Below are positions 47,453 to 57,955 of a stretch of DNA of 64,000 nucleotides, in pieces; positions within the stretch are counted from its first letter, which is position 1, and each line of letters opens with the position of its first letter. This DNA comes from Quercus robur (Eukaryota > Streptophyta > Magnoliopsida > Fagales > Fagaceae). The notes under the pieces are model-generated. The model made no database searches. It had not been told where the DNA came from and saw only the letters and a list, made by a program, of their open reading frames with translations. Made by a program: the position numbers and the translations under genes. The DNA lies in NCBI RefSeq assembly GCF_932294415.1, contig NC_065542.1, positions 41,195,942-41,259,941 of the forward strand, given 5' to 3'.

Positions 47453-47460
47453 ATTCCCGC
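47453..47460. promoter_or_regulatory. Second E2F-type site upstream of CDT1
   Basis: ATTCCCGC followed by C fits WTTSSCSS. A related CTTCCCGC lies at about 47,476-47,483. Both are 230-260 bp before the CDT1 ATG. Confidence 0.4.
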
Positions 47461-49583
47461 CTAAATGGCCCGTTGCTTCCCGCAATTTCTTTCGGGTCTG
47501 TTTGGGAAGTAGGTCTAGTGAGTCAGGCAGGTGAGCTTAAGTAGTCTTGTCCGCTGCCAGGGAAATGAATGGAAACCTCTTTGGGTTTTTTTTTCCTTAA
47601 AAGGTTGGTGACCACGTCCATGATTACGACAATATGAAAAAATATAACAAATTAAAGCACTTTCAAAGAAAGGACAAAGGAATAGAAAAATAATAATATA
47701 AAAGAGAGATAAAGCTACGAAAAAAAAATTTTAACAAATCAAAAATTTAGTCTCTCCTTCTCAAAAAAAAAAAATATTAACATTTCGTTGTTCACTTTTT
47801 TTTTTTTTTCATGTTTTAAATTTGGTTATTTAATTTCAATTTTAAAATACAAGTAATTTATGAAGAAATCATCCATTATTAACATAAATTTTAAGAGAAA
47901 AAATATTCAAAATTGGGAAGGTATTAATCAATTCTTTGTCCCAAGTGGTGGAAACTCTAGATGTTTGACCCCTTAAAAAAGCTCAAAGATATAAAACTGA
48001 GTAAATAAAAATTGTTTCCTTAAAACGTGATATTGGATTACAAATTGTTTAGCTACGTTCATAGAAAAAATTGATTATTAGAAATTTCAATTCATAAGAT
48101 TTAATGCATTTTAAGTTAAGGTAGGCACAATTAACTTGGCCCCCTGAAAAAATTTCCCAACTTTGTCATTAGCACTTCTCTAAAGCTAAAGCACAAAGTT
48201 CTAATAGAAACTCTAAGAATAATTATGAAAAGAAGAATCAAGAATTAAAGAGAGCAACAGATATCCAACTTCATAAATGGAGGGCAAGTAAGAAATTAGA
48301 GAGAGAGAGAGAGAGATTTGTGTTCACCTGAGCTTAAAATCACCAAAAACACTGTAGCTAAGAGATATGAGAGACTGAGAGATCATAGAGAGCTTGATAA
48401 AGGGGAATGAGAGAGCAGAGAGGTAAGACTGAGAGATCAAAGGGAGGAGACTTCTTTATATGCAAGACCCAGAGACAGAGGTGATTTGTGTGTGGAATGA
48501 GCAAGGGGAAAGTGAAGAAAAGGTAAAATGTTGTGTGTGTGTGTGTGTGTGTATGGAGTAATGAGTAAACTGAGTTTTCTCAAGTCCCTCAAAAAGAGTC
48601 ATTTGGGCCTCTTAACTATGATCGAGCTTGATGGAGACAAAGTGGGTTCCACTAATTTTGGTAATTTTTACAAAATTGCCACTACAACACTATTCTCATA
48701 TCTCTCATATCTCAACAAGTCACAAATATTGTTTTCAATTTCCACAACTATAACCCAATTTTTTTTAATAACGAGTTATGAAAATTGAGAATAAAAACTA
48801 AACCAAACAAGCAAACTTGAGGTATGGCTCACGAAATTTGGGAATTGAGTAATAACAACAAGCAAACCAAAAATAGCATAAACAATTCAACATTAAATCC
48901 TAACTTTAAGTTCAACTATATTAGCCAAGAGTATTGTGACTTAACTAGTGAGTTGGTCGGCACTCTTTGGTGATTCTAAGGAAGGCATCTAGAATTTAAA
49001 CCTCTATTCCATATTATAACTACTGAATTATCGAAAAGACAAAACTCCAAAAAAATTATGGAGCATCAAACATACGGACATTATCAGCCTCCATTTTATT
49101 TTATTTATTTTTACTTCTATAATTGAAATTAGTAAATTAATTATTAAAAAAAATGAAGTACATGTTTTCTAATCTCAAAGTTTAAATATTTTCTTGTCTA
49201 AAAATAGAATCGTTCATAATATTTATCTAATTTTTTAAATATATATATATATATATATATATTTATTTATATATGTGAAGAAGGAATAAGGGCCATAACC
49301 CCTGCTTTGGCCAGCATCATAGGTAAGTATTGAAGTCCCTGAGGTACTGATGGTTAGTGGACAAGGTGGCAGCAATTCAAACTAGTATTTAATTGATGTA
49401 CTGAATTACTAAGACAAAAATAAATGAATAAATAAATTGATGGACTAAATTTATCGACCTCAAATTTTAACAATTAAAATCCTAACTTTCCAAAAGAAGA
49501 AAATACCACTAACTTTAATGTTGACATTGATATGACAATTGCCTATGTTTTTGAGACAAATCTGTTACAACCTATCTTCTTTC
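47461..49583. other. Intergenic, no gene recognised
   Basis: AT-rich spacer upstream of CDT1. Contains (GA)n at 48,298-48,316, a GAGA-rich stretch to 48,480, (GT)n at 48,531-48,551 and (TA)n at 49,240-49,264. No supported coding sequence. Confidence 0.5.
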
Positions 49584-49586
49584 TAA

Positions 49587-50090
49587 GAGCATAAGCATTG
49601 GTAGAGCTAAAATTATATCAAGAGGAGAGAGAAGAGAAAGAAGAGTTTGAGAGAGAGAGCCACAAGAGGGAGGGTTGAGGCAGAGACATGGAGAGAGCCC
49701 CGATGGCAACTAGTCAAGAGTCTAAACCCATCCACACCCTGCCTTGTGGTGCAAAGCTAAAACCTCATCCCATCCCTGCCCCACCACATTTGAGGGGCAG
49801 GGAAAACCCACATGGGGCGAAACAGGGAGGGATGAGGCAAAATTGTCATCCGTAATGGTAGCTGGAGGAAGAAAGAAAGAAAGAGGAGAATAAAGCTGAA
49901 CATAATGGGAGAAGTGAATAAAAAAAATTTTCCTAGCTTTGAGCTATAGTGCACTGCCATTTATGGCAATTCATTGTAGCTCAAGTGTTAAAAATATTAG
50001 CAATAACACCACCATTGCAGCCTCATTTTTTGTTATATTAGTTGCTAAAATTAGCAATTTGGCCTTTTAGCACTATCAATGCTAATGCTC
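49587..50090. mobile_element. Tourist-like MITE (PIF/Harbinger type), 504 bp
   Basis: Terminal inverted repeats of about 26 bp, GAGCATAAGCATTGGTAGAG at the left and CTATCAATGCTAATGCTC at the right, with four differences. The element is flanked by TAA on both sides (49,584-49,586 and 50,091-50,093), the 3 bp target duplication typical of PIF/Harbinger elements. No transposase inside; the interior is GAGA-rich. Confidence 0.7.
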
Positions 50091-50360
50091 TAATGCCAAT
50101 AAGTTTAGGAGCACAACAATTTTTATGGTTGATGACATGACTTGGTATCATTAGTAATGATAAAAGCAGTGTCAAAATTGACTTGGGTAAAAGTGATATT
50201 ATTCCAATCACAATAAATCATATCAATAATGGTAAAAGAAAGATGTAAAAATGATAAACCCTAACATTCATGTTTTAGCATCGCCTACCTTCTTTGAGGC
50301 ATCTTATCTTAAATATTATTTAAACTTTGAATTCCCACTCACATCTACCAAGCCTTAAAA

Positions 50361-50614
50361 ATCCCATACCAGTTAATGGCCCAAAGAGATCCTATGGGCC
50401 ACACAAGCCCAAATAACTACCTTAGCTCGGAACTGTTATTAAATTAATGTAGTTTCAATAAGTCAAATTCTGAATGCTCACCAATCACAAATAATCAAAA
50501 CCCAAATCATGGAAAAAAGAACAAAAAAGAATTAATACCTACCCACATCACAAAAATGCAATAATTTCAATCTATCTATCTAGTTTTATTTATTTATTTT
50601 TAATTTTCACTAAG
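50361..50614. repeat. Segmental duplication, copy B, distal block
   Basis: Close match to 38,739-38,999 (GGGCCACACAAGCCCAAATA, then TTTCAATCTATCTATCTAG and so on). In copy A it lies directly behind the fold-back, in copy B 3.1 kb upstream of CDT1. Confidence 0.8.
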
Positions 50615-51292
50615 CATAGAATCGAATAGAAAAGAAAAGAAAAAGTAGTTGTAAATAAAATTTGGCTTCATATCATAGTTTTGAAAATTGGATTTGACCG
50701 ATTGGTCGTTCAATCAGAAACCAAACCCTAAATCAATACAATAAAAACAGCCAAATTGGACTCCTTTTTTTAGTTATTTCATTTCATATCTAAATTTTTA
50801 AAAAGTTTTTTCAATAGTTTAGAGACAAAAAATAAAGATAAAAAAAGAACATTTTTCAATAATTTAAGGATGAAAAATAAATTTTTAGTAAAATTGATGG
50901 ACATAAAAAAAATTTCAATGTCTTAAGGTCAAAAAATGAAATTTCCAATAATTTAGGGATAAAAAATGGTCATCTTAAAGTTTTGGAAGTAAAAACAAAC
51001 TTGTATCTATCACGGTGACGGTTGTATCTATCGACGGTGGGTTTCTTATTAAAGCCCAAATTCCTCGAGTCCCAAGCCCAAGCTTTGGCCTTGTACAATC
51101 ACAATTATTCTCTTCTCATTAATACAACGCTCTCTCGCTCTCTCTCTCACTCTCTCACGCTGCAACGCATCTCAAATATTGTGCTGTGTGAGAGTCCAAA
51201 CCCCAAAAAGCTCTTATCTTCTATCACTCAAAAACCCTAATCCTCCTCGAAGGGGAAAAAAAATTCTCAAAAACACAGACACAGACACAGCC

Positions 51293-54200
51293 ATGGCTTC
51301 GCAAACTCCAAACCTGGAGTGCCGAATGTACGAGGCGAAGTACCCTGAGGTTGACATGGCGGTGATGATTCAGGTGAAGAACATCGCCGACATGGGCGCC
51401 TACGTCTCACTCCTCGAGTACAACAACATCGAGGGCATGATCTTGTTCTCCGAGCTCTCACGGCGTCGGATTCGGAGCGTCAGCAGTCTCATCAAGGTGG
51501 GTCGGATCGAGCCCGTGATGGTGCTCCGTGTCGACAAAGAGAAGGGCTACATCGACCTTAGCAAGAGGAGAGTCTCCGAAGAAGATATCCAGGCTTGCGA
51601 GGAGAGGTACAATAAGAGCAAGCTTGTTCACTCCATTATGCGTCACGTCGCTGAGACTATGTCTATCGATTTGGAGGTACAAGCTGCTTTTACTCAAATC
51701 TAGATTGAGGAGCTTTGTGTTTTTAGGGTTTTAGGTTTTACCGTGCATATGTTTGATTTTAGGGTTCTTTATTACCACGCTTGAGTGTTTGGGAGCTGAG
51801 AAAACAGGAGAAAAGTGACTTTGAGTGGGAATATTTGATTTAGTTTGATGGGCTTCGTTTTTTGATTCTAGGATTGAGGAGTTTATTTTTTAGGGTTTTA
51901 GGAGAAAGATATTTAGGTGTATGTATGATTTTAGGGTTTTTATTTTTTAGCGAATATGATTGAGGTTTTTCTTGTTTGAGTGTTTGGGAGCTGAGAAAAA
52001 ACTGGAGAAAGTGACTTTGAGTGGGAATATTTGATTTAGTTTGATAGGTTTCGTTTTTCATTTCCCTGTCTTTTGATCTTGTTCTTGTTGTTTGTTTGTT
52101 TTGTGTAGAATTTTGATTCTTTGGGTTTTAGAGTATGAGTTGTTTGGCTTATGTGATTGTGTTGGGTGGGTGGTTTGCGTTTGTCTCAAAATTGATGGAT
52201 TTTAGGGTTTTAGAAGAATGATGCGTATTAGGTTTATGATGTTGGGGTTCTTTGTTCTGGGGGGGTTTTTCTATTTTATTTGCTAATTCTTCATTGATTA
52301 GTTTTCCTCGTTTGATTGTTTGGGCACTAACAAAACTGGGGAGAGGTGATGAATAGAATTTGAGTATGAGTTTCAAAAAATGAGAAAGTTTGCTTCAACT
52401 AAGCAAAAATGGTTGTTTCTGGTTTAAATGTGTATAGTAGCAATAATTGGGGATTACTGGCCTTTAGGGTATGTTTAATTAAGGCCAAGAAGCAAAATTG
52501 TGAATATGATCATGTCACATGTTGCTGTAATTATGAAACTGGCATTAATGTTGAGATGACGTTCTGGTTAAATTACCATTGTTGCTGCTGGATGAAGCAG
52601 TTTCATATTTTAAAATTACTTGCTTACTTGGTAGATTGCAAATTGTAAGCAAGTAATATCAGGCAGTTCTCTGTTGACACTTAGTAGGGATTAGAACCAT
52701 TCTAGTGCTTATTTTAGGCAGTTCTCTGTTAGCATATTAGGAAAACCATTGTAGTTCCTGTTTTAGGCAGTTCTCTGTTGGCTACTTGCAATTTCTTCCT
52801 ATGATGCATTGCCATATAGCAGTAGCATATGCAATTATGAATGGGTGTGTGCATGCACGAGAGAGAGATAGGGAGAGAGAGAGATACAAACTCTCCAGTT
52901 TGGGTTTAAGCTGTTAATTTGATTAAGGTTTCCCTCTGTGTTGACACTTAGATCCTGTATTAGGCAGTTCTCTGTTGGCAACTTGCAATTTCTTCTAATT
53001 AGGGCTGTAAATGGCTGAACCAAGACAAGTATGAAAATTTCAGCATTGTTCATTTAATTTTATTGTGAACTCCAATTGAGTTTGAGTTCATCACCAAATA
53101 AGATTACATGTTCAATTTTGGTTCGTTTTCTTGTCAAACAAGCTAGATATTGTTCACAAGCTACTTTATTAAAGGAAATCCATGACCAAAATGTTTTACC
53201 TCTTCACAAATCTATGAATTTTTACTACAAATGGACAATTTATTAATCAATAAAGTACAAATAATAATTTTATGTCATTTGAATCTATTTACCAACTTAT
53301 ACAATCCAATCTCATGTCTATATAAGTATATATAATTTTTTTATAAATCATAAAAAAATATAATATTTTTTTTCTCGTTTAATAGTAGAGCCTAAACTTG
53401 CTGGTTGCATGTGTGTGTATATGCATATTGCACTAAAATTGCTGGTTGAACTCATTAGATTCGACCTGCCATTAAGTGCGTGTAAGACTGGGTTTATTTG
53501 GGGTATAAAAAACAGCATATGTTTTTTAGAAAAGCATGAGATCTTGGTCTGTTCTTTTTACTTTTTTTTTTCAACCACATATTGTAATTTTTTCTTATAA
53601 TTATAGTTGTTGGCAACTTTCTTTCAGGCTTTCAGCTGTACAAAAACCTTAGTTATGTTTCTTTTGGTATGCAAGTCCTTTTAATGTTGCATGCTTGTCC
53701 AAACTACTGACTGATGGTGATTTTAACATTTTGTTCTCATTCTTTGCATTGGTTATTACTAAATGGAAGTTACTTATTTCAGGATCTGTATATCCATGTT
53801 GGCTGGCCTTTATACCGGAAATATGGTCATGCTTTTGAGGTGAGAATGTTCATTACTTTGGGAGGCAGTTTTTATCTTCTAAATTTGCAGTAGGGGACCT
53901 AATCTGTATTATGTGCAGGCATTCAAAATTATTGTGACTGATCCTGATACTGTTCTGAATACTCTTACCCGTGAAGTCAAAGAAATTGGTCCTGATGGAC
54001 AGGAGGTAAATTTTTTCTGTGAAATGTTTTATTGCACATTCTTCTTGTTGATGACTAAAGCTGTGTTTAAAATTGTTTTAAAGGTAACTAAGGTGGTTCC
54101 TGCATTATCGGAGGAAGTGAAAGATTCTCTAGTAAAAAACATTAGGAGAAGAATGACACCCCAACCTTTGAAGATTCGGGCTGACATTGAAATGAAATGC

Positions 54201-55078
54201 TTTCAATTTGATGGCGTTCTTCACATCAAGGTCTTATTCTTTGTTCTTTCTATGATAGGCCTTCATTTTTAAACATCTGTGTGTGATTTTTTTTAAGCCA
54301 TTGAGTTGGAAATTGCTGTCCTGTTTATACTTTTTTTTATCTTTGGTGTTGCAGGATGCCATGCGAAAAGCTGAAGCTGCTGGCAATGATGACTGTCCTG
54401 TTAAAATAAAATTGGTTGCTCCTCCACTTTATGTTCTAACCACTCAGACTCTTGACAAGGTTTTGTGCAAACCCTTTGTTGAGTGTTCATGCGATTATTT
54501 ATATTTAGCCCCCTAAATATACACAATTAGGGAAATTCATTTTTATCTAAACTAGTTAGCTAATCAAATACAATTTACTAAGATTAGGGAAACTTAGCAA
54601 ACTTATCTTTAACATTTTTGGAGGCAATTGTAGAATCTATTAGTCTGTAGCTGTTTTTTAATTTTTTAAAAATGAAATTGACTTCTTTCTTGGATTGGAC
54701 AGGAGCAAGGAATAGCGGTTCTCAACAGAGCAATTATAGCTTGCACTGAAGCAATAGAACAGCACAAGGGAAAACTTGGTGTGAAGGAGGCACCCAGAGC
54801 GGTGAGTGTCACTCTTACTTTTAACACTTGATGAACGGGATGACAATGTTTTTGTCGAAATAGATTTCTACTTAGCATAACAACTTGCTATTTTTCTTTT
54901 TGTTTCTGATATTGTGCATCAATTTTAGGTGAGTGAACGGGATGACAAACTACTTGCTGAGCACATGGCCAAGCTACGCGAAGCTAATGAAGAGTTGAGT
55001 GGTGATGAGGATAGTGAAGAGGAGGAAGACACAGGAATGGGAGAAGTTGATGTGGAGAATGCCGGCATAACAGAGTGA
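51293..55078 (+). CDS. eIF2alpha: Eukaryotic translation initiation factor 2 subunit alpha, 342 aa
   Basis: Seven exons: 51,293-51,676; 53,783-53,839; 53,919-54,005; 54,084-54,230; 54,355-54,459; 54,703-54,801; 54,929-55,078. The frame is open (1,029 nt) and all introns are GT-AG, the first being 2.1 kb. eIF2-alpha, with beta and gamma, brings initiator Met-tRNA to the 40S ribosome. Visible parts: S1/OB domain ([40 protein letters not shown]); the GCN2 phosphorylation loop [13 protein letters not shown] with the target serine at residue 56; [20 protein letters not shown] and DLSKRRV; helical domain ([20 protein letters not shown]); C-terminal alpha-beta domain ([40 protein letters not shown]); and an acidic tail ([20 protein letters not shown]). 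Length matches plant homologues. The start lies after a pyrimidine-rich leader (51,121-51,165), and the open frame upstream of 51,293 is 5' UTR. Confidence 0.96.
51781..52970 (+). repeat. Repeats inside intron 1 of the eIF2-alpha gene
   Basis: A block TTGAGTGTTTGGGAGCTGAG with about 80 bp of following sequence occurs at 51,781 and again at 51,976 (period 195 bp), with a weaker third trace near 52,313. Further on, AGGCAGTTCTCTGTT occurs four times (52,661, 52,725, 52,765 and 52,962) in otherwise diverged text. No coding meaning. Confidence 0.65.
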
Positions 55079-56020
55079 AATAGCATAGAGGGATTTTTTT
55101 TTTCTTAAAATATTTTTGTTCTTGTGTTTTTTAACTGGCTCTTTTACACAACCAATTTCAGACTCTGTACTGTTGAGGTATTTTGCCAACGTACCAATGA
55201 TTAAGCAGTTTTTTTGAGTAGGAAACATTGTACCTATTTATTCAACAGAAATACTGTATGTTCTTACGTGAAAAAACCTGCTTCTGTTCCGTGTGCTTTC
55301 GCCTGGGGGCTGTGTACGAGTACTCTACTTTGTACGTAGTCTATTCCCATCTCGAGTCTTGTGCTCAAAATGACTACACTTTTCCCCGTTTTAAGTTATT
55401 AGGAAAATATATTATTTAAACCCTAGTAATGTTGCCCATAACTCTTCATAATGAACACTTTATGAAAACATTTTTAATTTTTTGGTTCTTTATTTTTTCT
55501 GAGTTTATGAAAGCACTTAATTATTCGGTTTTCATAATGAACACTTGATCATTATGTTAAGTTGATGAAAAATTCTTTCTCCAAATAGCAAAAGGGAAAT
55601 TAAAATTTATTTTAAAATCTTTCTCCAAAACAAAAACACCTCTGATCATTGGGATACTAAGGGTTCATTTAGTAATGTTTTTCTTGTAACATTGTTTAAG
55701 TGTTGTGAAAATACATGTAAGTGAAAAAGTGTTGTAGAAATATATGTTGTGTTGTTTAAACAACGAAAACTATTGTTTAAACAATACAACCAAACACTCC
55801 CTAAACATCATCACCATATAACGCATGTAAAAAATGTTTAAATAAAATTACAACCCAATTCATTAAACAAAATAATCACAAAAATTTTACAAAATCTTAG
55901 TCTTTTAATTCTACTTCCAAACTAAAGGAATTGCTTGCTATACCATTTGTAAAATTCTTTTCATCCACCTATATTTATCAAATTAGCTTTGGTCGATGTG
56001 CAATTTTTTTTTTTTTTTTT
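55079..56020. other. Intergenic, no gene recognised
   Basis: 3' flank of the eIF2-alpha gene. At 55,660-55,805 a hairpin-rich stretch with GTTGTTTAAACAACG and TTGTTTAAACAATA may be an old MITE. A T-run at 56,004-56,020 borders the Mutator-like nest. Confidence 0.45.
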
Positions 56021-56164
56021 TGGATAATTACAGTAAATCCACCTGTGGTATGATCCGTTTTCACTTTACCTACCTGTGCTTTAATTATTTACACTTTGCC
56101 CACCTGAACTTCAATCTGTTTACTCTCTGTTACCCACCTCACCCTTAGACGTTAGAAAAACACA

Positions 56165-56173
56165 TTTTTAATA
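56165..56173. repeat. 9 bp target duplication TTTTTAATA, left
   Basis: Exact match at 62,425-62,433; the 9 bp length is characteristic of Mutator-like insertions. Confidence 0.85.
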
Positions 56174-56500
56174 GGGGAAATTGCAATTTACCCACTTGTG
56201 ATTTGACCCGTTTTAACAATGTCCACCCGTGGTTTAAAAGTTGTCACTTAACCTACCTGAGGTGGGCTCCGTTAGACCCCCGTTACCCACCTCTGTCCTT
56301 TCCGTTAGAAAATTTCATTTACTATATAAGCTAAAATTAGAACACAATTAGAACCCTAAAATATGACTAAGCTCTCTCCCTCTCTCTACCTTCGAACCCT
56401 CAAAAATCCCCAAACCCATTTCCGTTATATCAAGATCCCTAGAAAACCCCAAACCCATTTCCCTCTGTACTCCAATTGCCTAAGTTTAATCCCCGAACAT
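56174..56500 (+). repeat. Left TIR of the inner MULE, with promoter
   Basis: Inverted copy of ~62,125-62,424. It includes TATATAAG at 56,333-56,340, about 160 bp before the GRF-type gene's ATG, and a (CT)-rich leader. The TIR therefore doubles as promoter and 5' UTR. Confidence 0.8.
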
Positions 56501-57099
56501 GTCTTCTTCAAGTTATTACTCGGGTTCCAGTCACCATTCATGCTCTGTTGACAATTGTCGGCTACAGACTGCTCTGACCTTGAACAATTTTGGGAGAAGG
56601 TTTTATGGATGCAGCTACTATGATATGGTGAGTAATAGTTGGTTTTCATATTTTTTTCCTTTTCTTTTTTTCTGGTTTTTTTGGTTTTCTGGTTTTGTTG
56701 GCTTTATGAATAACCCTAATTTGATTTTATTTGTAGGATGATGAACCTACTTATAAATACTTTAGGTGGTTGGATGGCAAAACATGTAAGCGTGGATCCG
56801 AAGTTGTACCCATTGTCCTTGCAAGATTCAGCATGTACAAGAATCAAGCAAGAGTTGCAGAGAAAAAGGAAAATGAGGCTATTGATAGGAAAACAGCAGC
56901 TATTAAGAGGGAAAACAAAGCCAAGCGAAGGGAAGAAAAAACTAGGGTGAGAGAAAGGATAGCTAAAGAGAAGTTACAAAAGTACAAATTTGCACTTGTT
57001 GTGTCATGGGGGTTTTTTGCTATTTTTTATGTGTTTTCTAGTAGGATGAGAGAATTTGGACAAATGCATTGTGTCTACCTTAAAGGCAAGTTGTTGTAG
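56499..57099 (+). CDS. GRF-type zinc-finger/coiled-coil/membrane protein carried by the MULE, 163 aa
   Basis: Two exons (56,499-56,627 and 56,737-57,099) with a GT-AG intron; 492 nt, no stops. It starts MSSSSYYSGSSHHSCSVDNC. A GRF-like finger follows (LTLNNFGRRFYGCSYYDM, then EPTYKYFRWLDGKTCKRG): the N-x-GRRFYGC and YFRWLDG blocks are present, but the Cys usually found before YFxW is Tyr, so one zinc ligand seems changed. Residues ~75-125 form a strongly charged coiled coil (ARVAEKKENEAI, REEKTRVRERIAKEKLQK), followed by a hydrophobic segment (FALVVSWGFFAIFYVF) near the C-terminus. GRF fingers bind single-stranded nucleic acids in some proteins; the function here is unknown. It occupies the place of mudrB in maize MuDR. 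The frame is intact, unlike the neighbouring transposase. Confidence 0.7.
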
Positions 57100-57159
57100 T
57101 TATTGTATAGTTTTAGGTACTACCACTTTTGACAAGTGTATTCCATGTATTTGGCATTA

Positions 57160-57480
57160 TGTAATGTTGTTGTTTATTTGAATAGAGTATGCAATTTGTT
57201 CTTTATGTGATGTGTTCTTCTTTATGTGATGTGTTCTTTATGTAATTTGTTCTTGTTTATGTAATGCTACCTTATTTGTGTAATGTGTTCTTTATGTAAT
57301 GTGATCTTGTAATTTGAATAGAGCATGCTGCCTTGTTTATGTAATGTATAATACTGCCTCGTAATGTGTTCTTTATGTAATGTGATCTTGTAATTTGAAT
57401 AAAGCATGCTGCCTTGTAATGTGTTATTTATGTAATGTGTTCTTGTAATTTGAATAGGGTATGCAACCTGTTCTTTATAA
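57160..57480 (+). repeat. Degenerate repeats between the two MULE genes
   Basis: Several copies of a unit built on TTCTTTATGTAATGTG(A/T)TCTTGTAA and TTTGAATA(G/A)AGCATGC lie downstream of the GRF-type gene, where the two convergent transcripts would end. Confidence 0.6.
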
Positions 57481-57599
57481 AGATTGTGTATGTTGTACAT
57501 CAATTGGGTAGGCAAGGACATGCACCCCACAAGATTCTATTTACATCAATTGAAGAAGCATAAAGAAGTATGTTTTCAAGTAAGACAATTCCATACATA

Positions 57600-57780
57600 T
57601 ATATTAATAAGCATTGTTCAAAAACGACCAAATTTCATCTAACATTAATGGCTAAACACAGCCAAATTTCATCTAACCAAGAGTACCATTCAATACTATA
57701 TATAATAAGCATTGTTCAAAAACAAGTGGACTCCAAGTCTCCACCTAACATTAATGGCTAAACATTGCCAAATTACATCT
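57600..57780 (+). repeat. Tandem duplication of ~105 bp
   Basis: AAGCATTGTTCAAAAAC and CTAACATTAATGGCTAAACA each occur twice (near 57,609 and 57,709; 57,638 and 57,746). The region lies in the 3' flank of the transposase gene. Confidence 0.6.
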
Positions 57781-57955
57781 ACATAATAGGTGGTTCTGTC
57801 CCCACTAAGACAATAACAAAATAACTTTACAGTATAAAGTTCTGCATAATAACAAAAAAAAAAAAAAAAAAGTGGTGACATGCCACTATCAGACAAGCAC
57901 AATAACAAAAAAAAGTAAAGTAAAGTAAAATTTCTGCTTCCACATTCTCCAATCT

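Noticed and set aside
51179..51703. Longer eIF2-alpha start at 51,179
   Set aside because: The extra N-terminus is unlike any eIF2-alpha; the conserved start is at 51,293 and upstream is 5' UTR. The frame end at 51,703 is intron read-through.
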